From positions 2,497,501-2,561,500 of the forward strand of contig AP017991.1 in assembly GCA_003609755.1 (NCBI GenBank): a stretch of DNA of 64,000 nt. Reading direction: 5' to 3'. Origin of the DNA: Planktothrix agardhii NIES-204 (lineage in GTDB: Bacteria > Cyanobacteriota > Cyanobacteriia > Cyanobacteriales > Microcoleaceae). The position numbers and the translations under genes are program-made. The stretch's first letter is position 1. Every line of letters begins with the position of its first letter. The notes under the pieces were generated by a model, which was not told the origin of the DNA, made no database searches, and worked only from the letters and a program-made list of their open reading frames with translations. This document shows positions 9,303-20,275 of the stretch, piece after piece.

Positions 9303-9716
9303 ATGCAAGAGGAAATTCCCAAGGCGTTTTGGCAAGGAGTTGAAGAATTTAATCAACAACAATTCTATGCTTGTCACGACACTTTAGAGGCTTTGTGGAT
9401 GGAAGCACCACAACTGGAGAAAAAATTCTATCAAGGAGTTTTACAAATCGCTGTCGGGTTGTATCATTTAAGCCAAAAAAATTGGAAAGGATCTGTTATT
9501 TTGATGGGGGAAGGATTGGCAAAGCTAGACTATTATTATCCTGATTATAGTGGGATTGATGTAGAACAGTTGATGGATGAAACAAGCCAACTTTTAAAAG
9601 CATTACAAATAGCTGGATCTGAAAAAGTAGAGGAGTTTTTACCCTTGATAGAGCCTCAAGGTATTGTCCAGGGTTTGAAATTACCGAAAATTCAAAAAAT
9701 TAGACATAGGGAATAG
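9303..9716 (+). CDS. DUF309 domain-containing protein
   Basis: A 137-residue DUF309 (TTHA0068-like) helical protein. The signature is FWQGVEEFNQQQFYACHDTL with LEALWMEAP, followed by FYQGVLQIAVGLYHL. The motif FNxxxFYxCHDTLEALW is characteristic and was suggested in the family to bind a metal or small ligand; no activity is established. It starts 98 nt after ftrC, and the stop runs straight into repeat DNA. Confidence 0.88.
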   Translation: MQEEIPKAFWQGVEEFNQQQFYACHDTLEALWMEAPQLEKKFYQGVLQIAVGLYHLSQKNWKGSVILMGEGLAKLDYYYPDYSGIDVEQLMDETSQLLKALQIAGSEKVEEFLPLIEPQGIVQGLKLPKIQKIRHRE

Positions 9717-9870
9717 GGATCACGGATTTAACAGGATTTCACGGATTTCACGGATTTTAATCTGTGTTAATTTGCGTAATTCTATTGAATCCGTGATCGA
9801 TAATGGGTTAATAAATCAACTATTAACTCTTAAACTGATAACTGATAACTGTTTACTGATCACTGATTCC
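9717..9870. repeat. Dispersed repeat cluster (GGATTTCACGGATTT type plus heptamers)
   Basis: The gap between the DUF309 gene and ddl opens with ATCACGGATT (9719-9728), ends that part with AATCCGTGAT (about 9788-9797), and has two internal TTCACGGATT copies, so it is an imperfect inverted repeat. It is followed by AACTGATAACTGATAACTG heptamers up to the ddl start. No ORF is seen. Confidence 0.6.
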
Positions 9871-9871
9871 G

Positions 9872-10951
9872 ATGGCTATGACTAAATTACGGGTGGGATT
9901 ATTATTTGGTGGGTGTTCTGGTGAACATGAAGTTTCGATTAGTTCTGCTAGAGCGATCGCCAAAGCCTTAACAACTGGTGAAAATACAACTCGATACGAA
10001 CTGATACTCGTATATATTCAAAAAAATGGGGTTTGGAAAGATAGCGATATTGCTCAACAGGTTTTAGAGTCAGGAAAACCTCTATTAATTACCGATGAAG
10101 CTCAACGTCGCGATCGCATTCCTCAAGATATTAATTTATCAGAAATTGACCTTTGGTTTCCGATTTTACACGGCCCCAATGGAGAGGATGGAACTATTCA
10201 AGGGTTATTAACTTTAATGCAGGTTCCCTTTGTGGGGTCTGGGGTATTGGGTTCGGCGATTGGGATGGATAAAATTGCGATGAAAATGGCATTTTCTCAA
10301 GCGGGTTTACCTCAAGTTAAATATAAACTGGTGATGCGATCGCAAATTTATTCAAACCCCTGTATTTTCCCAAAATTATGTGATGAATTAGAAGCGGAAT
10401 TAGGTTATCCGTGTTTTGTGAAACCTGCTAATTTAGGTTCATCCGTTGGCATTTCTAAAGTCAGAAATCGTCAAGAATTAGAAACTGCTTTAGATAACGC
10501 AGCCAGTTATGATCGACGGATTATTGTAGAAGCGGGAGTCATTGCTAGGGAAGTAGAATGTGCCGTATTAGGAACAGATAGACCCAAGGCTTCTGTAGTT
10601 GGAGAAATTACCTTTAATAGTGATTTCTACGATTATGAAACCAAATATACCGAAGGCAAAGCCGATCTATTTATCCCAGCAAAAATTAGCGATGAAATTG
10701 CTAATAAAATTAAAGAAATGGCTGTTGAAGCATTTTTAGCCGTCGATGCAGCCGGGTTAGGACGGGTTGACTTTTTCTATGTGGAAAAAACTGGAGAAAT
10801 TTTAATTAATGAAATTAATACTCTCCCTGGTTTTACGGCTACGAGTATGTATCCTCAACTGTGGGCTGCAACGGGGGTTTCTTTCCCTGAATTGGTGCAT
10901 CAATTAATCCAATTTGCCTTAGAAAGACATTCAGAAATTAAACGGGATTAA
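9872..10951 (+). CDS. ddl: D-alanine--D-alanine ligase
   Basis: ATP-grasp ligase making the D-Ala-D-Ala dipeptide for peptidoglycan. Visible are the N-terminal [14 protein letters not shown], the ATP-grasp lysine region [16 protein letters not shown], and the Mg2+-binding C-terminal [12 protein letters not shown]. Length 359 is normal. Two starts are close (MAM); the ATG at 9872 or the one at 9878 would serve. Heptamer repeats run directly up to the start codon, so any promoter must lie in or upstream of repeat DNA. Confidence 0.96.
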   Translation: MAMTKLRVGLLFGGCSGEHEVSISSARAIAKALTTGENTTRYELILVYIQKNGVWKDSDIAQQVLESGKPLLITDEAQRRDRIPQDINLSEIDLWFPILHGPNGEDGTIQGLLTLMQVPFVGSGVLGSAIGMDKIAMKMAFSQAGLPQVKYKLVMRSQIYSNPCIFPKLCDELEAELGYPCFVKPANLGSSVGISKVRNRQELETALDNAASYDRRIIVEAGVIAREVECAVLGTDRPKASVVGEITFNSDFYDYETKYTEGKADLFIPAKISDEIANKIKEMAVEAFLAVDAAGLGRVDFFYVEKTGEILINEINTLPGFTATSMYPQLWAATGVSFPELVHQLIQFALERHSEIKRD

Positions 10952-11007
10952 AACTAAAACTAGGAGAAAAACAGACCTCTTAATTCCCTATTCCCTATTC
11001 CCTTAAA

Positions 11008-11574
11008 TTAGTGCATCGGTCTGGGATAACAGGGACGACAGGGAGAACCGATACAAACTTGGTCGGAGGGCATAGTTTTAAATACACTACTACGCGCTCC
11101 AATCACTGAATTTGAACCGATTTTAACCCCTGGCCCAACAAAACAATCCATACCTACCCAAACCCCATTTTCAATATCAATGGGGGCTGTTTTTAATTCA
11201 AACTTAGGATCTTTAATATCATGACCTCCGGTGCATAAATAGCTTTTTTGGGAAATAACGCAATGTTCTCCCACGGTAATTTCATCTAAACTATAAAACA
11301 CCACATCATCCCCAATCCAACTATAATTCCCGACGGTGACTTTCCAAGGATAGGTAAATCGGGCTGTGGGACGGACTATCACCCCCTGACCAACTTTACC
11401 GCCAAATAATCGTAGGATTTGACAGCGAATTCCATTAAAAGGATGTAAAGTGAGGGGAAATGCGATCGCTTGTACTAACCACCATAACAACACAAACCAA
11501 CCCGGTTTTCCCCGATCAAAATTAGATTGATCATATTGGCGTAAATCCACAAAAGTTGTTTCTTCTTGCAACAT
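11008..11574 (-). CDS. WcaF-like hexapeptide acetyltransferase (HpsU-like)
   Basis: A left-handed beta-helix O-acetyltransferase of 188 residues, in the colanic-acid WcaF family. Hexapeptide-type repeats run from about residue 60 to 165 (VIVRPTARF, ITVGEHCVISQ, VKIGSNSVIGARSSVF). GHDIKDPKFE carries the catalytic-type His. The N-terminal LRQYDQSNFDRGKPGW is typical of the cyanobacterial hormogonium-polysaccharide acetyltransferase group (HpsU; inference). It lies 3 nt downstream of a GT2 gene in the same orientation, so the two are probably co-transcribed. It likely modifies an exopolysaccharide building block. Confidence 0.85.
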   Translation of the reverse strand: MLQEETTFVDLRQYDQSNFDRGKPGWFVLLWWLVQAIAFPLTLHPFNGIRCQILRLFGGKVGQGVIVRPTARFTYPWKVTVGNYSWIGDDVVFYSLDEITVGEHCVISQKSYLCTGGHDIKDPKFELKTAPIDIENGVWVGMDCFVGPGVKIGSNSVIGARSSVFKTMPSDQVCIGSPCRPCYPRPMH

Positions 11575-11577
11575 AAA

Positions 11578-12519
11578 TCAATGAGAAATGGGAGGTTTAT
11601 CAGGTTTTGGGGTGACATTTAATTGACCGCCAAATGTACGCAATTCAAATAATTTCACCCCGATTTGATATTCATATTGACTTAAAAGACGGCCATAAAT
11701 ATATCCGGCTTTGCCATCTAAGAATCCCAAGCGGATGACATAAAATATAATAAACCTTAATAGGGGTTTAAAGGGTAATCTCACCCAAATTTTCTTTAAG
11801 AATCGTTTGCGTTGAACCGAATCCCCAAATAGATCAGCACCAATAGTTTTGCTGTCATCTGTCCCCATCAAAGTATTATAATAAACCCGAGCTTCCCAAT
11901 TAGAATAACGATTATGGCGTTCAATCCAGTGGAATAAATCTCGAAAATCTTCATGGAGCATATCATTTTTCAGATATCCCACTTGACCGGAAGACATGAC
12001 AACGTGCTCATGAACTTCATTATCCCCAGTATTGGGAACATCTTCCGTATTTAAGTTTTCATAACGGCCTAATTTATGCTTAAATAAACGTAAATTCCAG
12101 TCGGGATATTTGCCCCCATGACGCACCCAAGTTCCTAAAAAGAAGACCCGACGATTAATATAATATCCTGTATATTCTGGGTTTTTGATTACTTCGGCAA
12201 TTTCATCCCAAGACTCAGGAGTAATTCTTTCATCACCATCTACAATTAACACCCATTCATTTCTAAAGGGTAAGGTTTCTAATGACCAATTTTTCTTTTT
12301 CGGCCATCCTCCTTTAAAATAAAATTGAACCACCTTAGCCCCATAATCTTCGGCGATTTCTACACTGCGATCGCTACTTTGGGAATCAACAACAAAAATC
12401 TCATCAGCCCGGGCTACACTAGCTAAACAGGCAGGTAAATTAGACTGTTCATTTCTAGCAGGAATCAATACAGAAACCGGAAGTTTGGAGGGATTAGAAT
12501 TCATAATTAAACTTAACAA
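11578..12519 (-). CDS. Family 2 glycosyltransferase
   Basis: A GT-A fold glycosyltransferase of 313 residues. The N-terminal nucleotide-sugar site is VSVLIPARNEQSNL with VVDSQSSDRS, and the metal-binding DxD-type motif is VDGDERITPE near residue 93. The pattern (KKKNWSLETLPF, HEHVVMSSG) is that of the WaaE/KdtX-like group that adds hexoses to surface glycans. It sits between the acetyltransferase and a second GT2, all on the minus strand, and probably acts in the same extracellular polysaccharide. The acceptor sugar is unknown. Confidence 0.9.
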   Translation of the reverse strand: MLSLIMNSNPSKLPVSVLIPARNEQSNLPACLASVARADEIFVVDSQSSDRSVEIAEDYGAKVVQFYFKGGWPKKKNWSLETLPFRNEWVLIVDGDERITPESWDEIAEVIKNPEYTGYYINRRVFFLGTWVRHGGKYPDWNLRLFKHKLGRYENLNTEDVPNTGDNEVHEHVVMSSGQVGYLKNDMLHEDFRDLFHWIERHNRYSNWEARVYYNTLMGTDDSKTIGADLFGDSVQRKRFLKKIWVRLPFKPLLRFIIFYVIRLGFLDGKAGYIYGRLLSQYEYQIGVKLFELRTFGGQLNVTPKPDKPPISH

Positions 12520-12548
12520 TAGATAAAATGATTGACCACGATTGCGAT

Positions 12549-13493
12549 TTATTTTTGAGAATTCTCTCGTTTAGATTCAGAATGAACTAAACCACAAATT
12601 GCAGCACCCAAATAGCCGATTTGACCATAAGCATACACGAAATTATCAAATCGTAAGGCAGGATTACGAAAATATTTAAGGGTTTTGTATAACCCTCGGA
12701 TAATGCGCTCCCCACCTCGTCCGAGTTGTACCATTCCATCCCGCCCTGCTAACTGTTCCCGATAACATTCGCTAATGCCTTGCCACCATCCCCGCTCCAT
12801 AAACCAAGCTCTGTTGACCCGTTCCGGTGCAACATGGTGGGCAACTAACGCTTCAGGAACATAAGCGACTTGCCAACCTTGTTGGAGGGCGAGTTCAGTC
12901 ATCTGTAATTCTTCGTTAGATAATAACCGTTTTCCCACCCGACCCAAATTGACATCAAAACCGCCAATTTTCTCTAAGAAACTGCGACGGATGGAATAAT
13001 TTAACCCTCTGGGTGTCAAACCAGGATTTTTAATTTCAACCCACTGGTCTCCCAAATTGTATTCACCCAAATTTCCGGCTAAATTATCAGACAACCAAGG
13101 TGGGGGAATGATTCCCTCTGGCCAAATCAATGTGACTTTCCCCCCAGCGATCGCCAGTTTCGGGTGATTTTCATAAGCCGAATATAACACTCTTAACCAT
13201 TGAGGTGTAGCAATAGCATCATCATCTAAATAGGCAATAATGGGGCTTTGGGAGTTTTTTGCCCCTGTATTACGAGCAACGGATAACCCCGGAACTGGTT
13301 CATAGATATATCGCAGTTCAGGATTCGGAAGACGGCTTTCAACTACTTGACGAGTTCTATCCGTTGAAGCATTATCAACAACAATAATTTCAAAATCACT
13401 AAAATCTTGTTGCAGTAGACTATCAATCGCTAAACCCAAATATTGTTCTCGATTGTGAGTACAAATAATCGCAGAAATAAGGGATTGTGACAT
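12549..13493 (-). CDS. Family 2 glycosyltransferase, HpsE-like
   Basis: A GT2 enzyme of 314 residues with ISAIICTHNREQYL, EIIVVDNASTDRT and a DDD metal motif (IIAYLDDDAIATPQW). Then comes the acceptor-side GGFDVNLGRVGKRLLSNEE and a C-terminal amphipathic segment around RGLYKTLKYFRNP. This resembles the hormogonium polysaccharide glycosyltransferase HpsE (inference from pattern). It is first in a three-gene minus-strand cluster, with 29 nt before the next GT2. Confidence 0.9.
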   Translation of the reverse strand: MSQSLISAIICTHNREQYLGLAIDSLLQQDFSDFEIIVVDNASTDRTRQVVESRLPNPELRYIYEPVPGLSVARNTGAKNSQSPIIAYLDDDAIATPQWLRVLYSAYENHPKLAIAGGKVTLIWPEGIIPPPWLSDNLAGNLGEYNLGDQWVEIKNPGLTPRGLNYSIRRSFLEKIGGFDVNLGRVGKRLLSNEELQMTELALQQGWQVAYVPEALVAHHVAPERVNRAWFMERGWWQGISECYREQLAGRDGMVQLGRGGERIIRGLYKTLKYFRNPALRFDNFVYAYGQIGYLGAAICGLVHSESKRENSQK

Positions 13494-13557
13494 AAATTAT
13501 ACTCCATTATATTGCTTAAAAACAAGGTGCAATCGGTTAATAAATACAGAGTATGTA

Positions 13558-14166
13558 TTAGCAATTAGACTGATGGGAACCGACGCGAGTTAATAACCAC
13601 AAACTCACGATAATTCCGATTACCTCCGCAGCCATGGCACTTAGCATAGCCTGAATTGCAATTAGATTGAACGGAGTGACAATAGAACCCGGATTCAAAA
13701 CCGTTGTCCCCGGAGTTGGAGTCAGAATTTTAGACCCTCCTGGGGGTAAGGTTAGCATCCGATACAATAAGGTTCCCACAATTAAGAAACCTACTAAAAT
13801 TACACAGATCATACCGATAAGATTAATCACAATTCCAATCCATAGGGCATGAACTACTTCTGCTTTCGGGGGGCGTTCATTCGGGTCTTCTAATTTACCG
13901 CCAATTTGAGTGTATCGGAAACACCAATAAATTGTAAAAATTAAAGCAAATAAACAGCCATATCCTAAAACTATAACCAAGGCCGAATTTTGCGAATTAG
14001 AAGGAGAAGCCGGTCTCAAAAACAGCACAAAAATTAAAAGCAATATGGGAATGATTGCTAAGATAGATTGCACCCAAAACCCCAGATAACCCAAACGACG
14101 AAAATCTTGGGCAATTTCATGAATATTAGGAGAATTTGAGTCATAGTTTAGATAGGGGTCAACCAT
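13558..14166 (-). CDS. DUF3611 family membrane protein
   Basis: A 202-residue protein with four hydrophobic helices (near residues 30-50, 65-85, 108-132 and 168-192). The N-terminal IAQDFRRLGYLGFWVQ is typical of DUF3611, a family found in cyanobacteria and plastids. A proline/threonine-rich loop precedes the last helix. The function of the family is unknown. The 5' side borders a heptamer array. Confidence 0.8.
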   Translation of the reverse strand: MVDPYLNYDSNSPNIHEIAQDFRRLGYLGFWVQSILAIIPILLLIFVLFLRPASPSNSQNSALVIVLGYGCLFALIFTIYWCFRYTQIGGKLEDPNERPPKAEVVHALWIGIVINLIGMICVILVGFLIVGTLLYRMLTLPPGGSKILTPTPGTTVLNPGSIVTPFNLIAIQAMLSAMAAEVIGIIVSLWLLTRVGSHQSNC

Positions 14167-14191
14167 TTTTTTCCTTGGGTAATTTAAAAAG

Positions 14192-14264
14192 AGGGAATAG
14201 GGAATAGGGAATAGGGAATAGGGAATAGGGAATAGGGAATAGGGAATAGGGAATAGGGAATAGG
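14192..14264. repeat. Heptamer tandem repeat (AGGGAAT)n
   Basis: About ten uninterrupted copies of the 7-bp unit AGGGAAT between the DUF3611 gene and the AI-2E permease. This matches the short tandemly repeated repetitive (STRR) class known from filamentous cyanobacteria. Copy number is likely to vary between strains. Confidence 0.95.
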
Positions 14265-14280
14265 TAAGAGTTGACCTCCT

Positions 14281-15318
14281 CTAATCACCTAATTTCCATT
14301 GATCTAATAAATCATTGAGTAAAAGTTCTTGAATCCAAATTTTACTAACTACGGTTAAGGGTAAAGCTAAAACTAAGCCTAACACGCCGAAAAAGGTGGC
14401 AAAAAAGATTTGGGCTATTAAGGTGATCGCGGGTAACAGATCGACCTGTTTTTGCATGACTAGGGGACTAAACCAATAGCTTTCTAAGTTTTGAATAATA
14501 ACGTATAAGATAATCACTGCCAAGGCTTTCCAGGGTGTATCTAATAAGGCAACCGCAACGGGAAAAACTACGCTAGCTGTTGGCCCAATATTAGGAACAA
14601 AGTTAAAGATTCCCGCTAATAGGGCGTGGGCAAAAACAAAGGGAACCCCCAAAATTAATAGACCAATGGCACTTAAAACTGCCACAAAGGTGGAAGTAAT
14701 CACAATACCCCCCATCCATTGCAACAGGACTATTTCACATTGAGATAGAATATAATCTGTCCGATTGCGATAAAATGAGGGAAATAGACGCACAAATCCT
14801 TGACGATAGGACAAAGGATCTGCTAATAACATTAAGGTAAATATTAATACTAATACAAACTGTAAAAAATTGCCAATCGAGTTAGAAAAGAACGCAAAGA
14901 AATTTCCCAATAGCTTTTGAGCTAGGGGCCCAACTTGTTGCGCTATTTGAGTAACATTCGGCAGTTCAATATTCAGATTCGGAAGCCAAGTTGGAGGATT
15001 CTTAATCAGATTATTCAGCCAAATCAGAAATTTATCGTATCCGACGGGAACCAGTTTAATTAGTTCTTGAAATTGACCCCAAAATGGAGGTAAGACTACA
15101 CTAATCAACACCGCACCCATGATCGTAATTAAAGTCAGTGACAACAGAACAGCCCACCCTCGCTTGAGTCCAAGCCGTTGTATCCGACGGACTAAACTGT
15201 TAATCGCAATTGAGAAAACAACCGAGGTAAACACCAGCAGTAAGATCTGCCTAAACTGCCATAGAATAATTAAAGCAATAATTAAACAAAGAAACCCGAT
15301 CCAGTCTGCTAGTTTCAA
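14281..15318 (-). CDS. AI-2E (PerM/UPF0118) family transporter
   Basis: A 345-residue polytopic membrane protein of the autoinducer-2-exporter-like / PerM family. About eight hydrophobic helices are seen, with a soluble loop near residues 80-150 (PPFWGQFQELIKLVPVGYDK). The family signature FNFVPNIGPTASVVFPVAVA is at about 241-260, and a conserved C-terminal GVLGLVLALPLTVV follows. The substrate is not predictable: members transport AI-2 or act as Na+/H+ antiporters. It is divergent from the WD40 gene with only 18 nt between the starts. Confidence 0.88.
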   Translation of the reverse strand: MKLADWIGFLCLIIALIILWQFRQILLLVFTSVVFSIAINSLVRRIQRLGLKRGWAVLLSLTLITIMGAVLISVVLPPFWGQFQELIKLVPVGYDKFLIWLNNLIKNPPTWLPNLNIELPNVTQIAQQVGPLAQKLLGNFFAFFSNSIGNFLQFVLVLIFTLMLLADPLSYRQGFVRLFPSFYRNRTDYILSQCEIVLLQWMGGIVITSTFVAVLSAIGLLILGVPFVFAHALLAGIFNFVPNIGPTASVVFPVAVALLDTPWKALAVIILYVIIQNLESYWFSPLVMQKQVDLLPAITLIAQIFFATFFGVLGLVLALPLTVVSKIWIQELLLNDLLDQWKLGD

Positions 15319-15336
15319 GAGATTAACTCCTTCAAT

Positions 15337-16296
15337 ATGCTACAGCCTCAACTTTCAAATTGGGAATGTTACAATACCCTTCCTATCCATTCCGATGCAG
15401 TCCGAGTGGTGGCGATTAGTTATGATGGCCAACTTCTAGCCAGTCGCAGTGATGATACCACTTTACAACTCTATAACTTAAAAACCCCCTGCCAGCCTAT
15501 CATTCTAGCTGATAATTTAGACCGAGAATATCAGGGTTATGGGTTAACATTCAGTCCAAATTCTCCCATACTAGCGATTGAATCTGACAAAAATGTTCAT
15601 CTTTGGAATGTAATTACCCGTCAAAATCAAGTATTGGACTTAGGATTATCGGTTCCGATTTGTTCCTTAGCCTTTAGTCCTAATGGTCAACTTCTAGCTG
15701 CGGGAAGTTTTGATGGCATAATTGGGTTTTGGGATTTAACCTCTAATCAACCCCTCCCCCCTTTAAAAGCCCATTTCTTTCCGATTTGGTCATTAGCTTT
15801 CAGTCCCGATGGTTTGACTTTGGCTAGTGGGAGTGGAGATGGCACAGTAGGATTATGGAGTTTAGATCACCGACATTCCGATGCTCTTTTAGTCGGTCAT
15901 TCCTTCCCTGTTTGGTCAGTGGCTTTTAGTCCCGATGGTTTAACCGTAGCCACAGGGAGTGAGGACAAAACTATTAAACTCTGGTGGCTGGAAATTGGCC
16001 AGGAGTTAGTAACTTTCCTTGGTCATACGGGTACTGTGGAATCCCTGGTTTTTTCCCCAAACGGTAAAATTTTAGTCAGTGCTAGTCAAGATCAAACCTT
16101 AAAGCTATGGCAAATTAGCCCAAATTTACAGGTCGGAAACCAATCAGACCCGATTCAGACCCTCACTGGTCATACAGGTGGGATTGGGACGGTGGCTTAT
16201 AGTCCTTCTGAAGATTTAATTGTCAGTGGAAGTACGGATGGAACAATTAAACTTTGGCGACAAGGGGGAGTAGGGGAGGCAAACTCTTTCTATTAA
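15337..16296 (+). CDS. WD40-repeat protein
   Basis: A 319-residue beta-propeller with seven WD40-type blades. The recurring core is SLAFSPDGLTLASGSGDGT with (V/I)xLW ends. Most blades end in LW or FW rather than WD. No additional domain (kinase, NB-ARC, caspase) is attached, so it is a stand-alone propeller and probably a scaffold. It is divergent from the AI-2E permease by 18 nt. The 3' end merges into an ATTAACC/ATTACCC heptamer array. Confidence 0.88.
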   Translation: MLQPQLSNWECYNTLPIHSDAVRVVAISYDGQLLASRSDDTTLQLYNLKTPCQPIILADNLDREYQGYGLTFSPNSPILAIESDKNVHLWNVITRQNQVLDLGLSVPICSLAFSPNGQLLAAGSFDGIIGFWDLTSNQPLPPLKAHFFPIWSLAFSPDGLTLASGSGDGTVGLWSLDHRHSDALLVGHSFPVWSVAFSPDGLTVATGSEDKTIKLWWLEIGQELVTFLGHTGTVESLVFSPNGKILVSASQDQTLKLWQISPNLQVGNQSDPIQTLTGHTGGIGTVAYSPSEDLIVSGSTDGTIKLWRQGGVGEANSFY

Positions 16297-16362
16297 CCAT
16301 TAACCATTAACCATTACCTATTACCCATTACCTATTACCCATTACCCATTACCTATTACCTT
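16296..16362. repeat. Heptamer tandem repeat (ATTAACC/ATTACCC/ATTACCT)
   Basis: About nine heptads begin at the WD40 stop codon and run to the stop of the convergent 139-residue gene. The unit drifts from ATTAACC to ATTACCC and ATTACCT, so variants sit next to each other. STRR-type repeat. Confidence 0.92.
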
Positions 16363-16780
16363 ATGGTAAAGAATGTCCGGTTTTGTTATGAATAAAATCT
16401 AAAATTTTAGAATAGGCTTCAGCATTGGTTTGAGGGTTAATAATAACGGGTTCTTTACCATCGGGAAGCCAAAATGTAATACGTTGGCTGGTATCAATTA
16501 CAAAGGTATTAAGACGATTCAAGTCAATAATATATTCATGACGATCATAAAAAATTTTAACCCAATAGTTCGTTGGGTAATCGGTTGTAATTCTTTGAAT
16601 ATACCCCAAAATATCCTCATAGGTTTTGGGATTAATTTGATGGTTAATAATCATTTGTTTGCCATTAGCTGGCAACCAAAACGCAATCCGTTTGTTAAAT
16701 CCAGACGCAAACGCACTTACACTATCGAGATCAACGAGATAGGTTTCTCGCTCATAATTCATTTTGATCCAGTACGCCAC
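16361..16780 (-). CDS. Hypothetical protein made of two tandem copies of one module
   Basis: A 139-residue protein. Residues about 3-61 and 72-130 are clearly homologous: YWIKMNYERETYLVDLD aligns with YWVKIFYDRHEYIIDLN, RIAFWLPANGKQMIIN aligns with RITFWLPDGKEPVIIN, and both end in Y(E/S)(D/K)ILxxI. I do not recognise the module. It looks like an alpha/beta fold with a conserved (A/T)FWLP strand. No signal peptide or membrane segment is seen. Gene isolated; function unknown. Confidence 0.65.
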   Translation of the reverse strand: MAYWIKMNYERETYLVDLDSVSAFASGFNKRIAFWLPANGKQMIINHQINPKTYEDILGYIQRITTDYPTNYWVKIFYDRHEYIIDLNRLNTFVIDTSQRITFWLPDGKEPVIINPQTNAEAYSKILDFIHNKTGHSLP

Positions 16781-17028
16781 AAAACCTCCTCAGACCTGTG
16801 AATCCTTCCCGGGACTCAACTCACTTGTAAATCGGATCAACAGACCAGAGGACAATGATCGCTTACCCATTCTGTATGATTATAGAGTAATTAACGATCA
16901 GATAGGATCAAAATCTCCCCTGAAATTAGAAATTGATGCCCCTGCTCTTTCTTTCTGACTAAGTTAACAATTTTAGGATAATTCAGCCTAAGAATTAAAC
17001 AGGGAATTAAAATGCAACGCGGTCGGGT

Positions 17029-18705
<1,677 letters not shown>

Positions 18706-18783
18706 TTACCTGAGCGTCTCCAATGCTCTATCAATTGTGCCATAAAACCTGACAAAAATTTGAGATAAACTACCAAAAGTAGT

Positions 18784-18799
18784 AAGCCCTTCAGGGCTT
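18784..18799. repeat. Short palindrome AAGCCCTTCAGGGCTT
   Basis: A 6-bp stem (AAGCCC/GGGCTT) with a 4-nt centre lies between the divergent starts of pyrG and the psbP-like gene. It is too far from either gene end to be a terminator and is probably a dispersed repeat. Confidence 0.4.
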
Positions 18800-18971
18800 C
18801 TTAATTCTTGATCTATAAACCCATAATTAATCATAAATTATCCGATAATTCTAACTCCAAATTAATAAAAATTGAAACCAAAAGCCCGAATAATGAGAAA
18901 ATAGGAAAATTGGGATCACCCTGATCACAACAAAATGCACTCATTCACGATTTTATGAGGAAAAAGATCAA

Positions 18972-19517
18972 ATGTTCAAACGAATTTTAGCAATAGCTTT
19001 AGTCTGTTTTAGCCTGAGCTTAACAGGTTGTATATCCGTTGGCGCGGGATTAAATAGTTTTGTGGATACCGGAGATGGCTATGAATTTATCTATCCTAAC
19101 GGATGGACACAGGTGAGTGTTGCTAACGGCCCCGATACGGTACTACACGATATGATTGAACAAGGTGAAAATGTTAGTGTGGTAATCAATCCGGTTTCTA
19201 ATCCGAATCAAACCCTCGCAGAAATTGGCACCCCCACTGAGGTAGGATATACATTGAGTAAAAAAGCGATCGCCCCAGAAGGTTCAGGACGTACCGCAGA
19301 ACTAATTAATGCAGAATCCTTTGAAAAAGGATCAAATCTTTATTATTGGTTAGAATACGCGGTACAACTTCCGAATGAACAAAAACGGCATGACTTTGCT
19401 AGTGTTACTATTAGTCGTGGAAACCTATTTACACTAAATGTTTCCACTACTGAAAAACGTTGGGAAAAAACTCAACAACTTTTAAAACAAGTGGTGCAAT
19501 CTTTTAAAGTTTATTAA
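18972..19517 (+). CDS. PsbP-like lipoprotein (CyanoP)
   Basis: A 181-residue PsbP-domain protein. The signal peptide ends in a lipobox LTGC (residues 17-20), so it is predicted to be a thylakoid-lumen lipoprotein. The mature part has the PsbP features DTGDGYEFIYPNGWTQV and VVINPVSNPNQTLAEIGTPTE with a C-terminal YYWLEYAV. CyanoP associates with photosystem II and is thought to help its assembly. The stop codon is 9 nt before the maf ATG, suggesting co-transcription. Confidence 0.93.
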   Translation: MFKRILAIALVCFSLSLTGCISVGAGLNSFVDTGDGYEFIYPNGWTQVSVANGPDTVLHDMIEQGENVSVVINPVSNPNQTLAEIGTPTEVGYTLSKKAIAPEGSGRTAELINAESFEKGSNLYYWLEYAVQLPNEQKRHDFASVTISRGNLFTLNVSTTEKRWEKTQQLLKQVVQSFKVY

Positions 19518-19526
19518 TTGAGTTTC

Positions 19527-20150
19527 ATGAATCAGCCCAATCGAATCACATTTATTTTAGCTTCTGCTTCCCCGGCGCGTAAACGGTTATTAGAAACCAT
19601 TGGGATTCAGCCGATTATTCTCAAAAGTGATTTTGATGAATCCCAAATCGCAGATTCTAACCCTGTAGAATTAGTCCAAAAACTTGCCAAATGTAAAGCA
19701 GAAGTTATCACCCAAAGATTAATGAATCAACCTAAAAATGATGGGGAAATTCTATTGGTTTTGGGGTGTGATTCGGTTTTGGCTGTTGGGGGAGAAATTT
19801 ATGGCAAACCTGCTAATATTGAGGAAGCGATCGCCCGTTGGCAAACCATGCGGGGTCAATTGGGACAACTGTATACGGGTCATGCTTTAATTAATGTTTC
19901 TACTGATCAAATATTAGTCTATTCTCAAACCACTAATGTCTATTTTGCTAATATTTCCGATAGTGAAATTAAGGATTATGTTGATACCGGAGAACCTTTA
20001 AATTGCGCTGGATGTTTTGCGATTGAAGGCAAGGGCGGTTTATTTATTGAAAAATTAGAAGGATGCCATACCAATGTGATTGGATTAAGTCTACCTTTAT
20101 TAAGAAAAATGATCCAAGAATTAGGATATAATATTACTAACTTCTGGTAG
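19527..20150 (+). CDS. maf: Maf-like nucleoside triphosphate pyrophosphatase
   Basis: Maf/Ham1 superfamily house-cleaning pyrophosphatase. The N-terminal signature [18 protein letters not shown], the [18 protein letters not shown] block and the [17 protein letters not shown] blocks are all present. It probably hydrolyses dTTP/UTP-type or modified nucleotides. The in-frame TTG at 19518 touches the upstream stop, but the ATG at 19527 ([10 protein letters not shown]) fits better. It is likely in an operon with the psbP-like gene. Confidence 0.93.
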   Translation: MNQPNRITFILASASPARKRLLETIGIQPIILKSDFDESQIADSNPVELVQKLAKCKAEVITQRLMNQPKNDGEILLVLGCDSVLAVGGEIYGKPANIEEAIARWQTMRGQLGQLYTGHALINVSTDQILVYSQTTNVYFANISDSEIKDYVDTGEPLNCAGCFAIEGKGGLFIEKLEGCHTNVIGLSLPLLRKMIQELGYNITNFW

Positions 20151-20275
20151 CAACGCCCGCGCCAAATTATTAAACCACAAAGACACAAAGACATTAAGAG
20201 GATGATCCGCCCATCACTACACAAGGGTAATGATAGGCGATCGCTATTTAACCTATTGTCGCGCCATCATGATCT

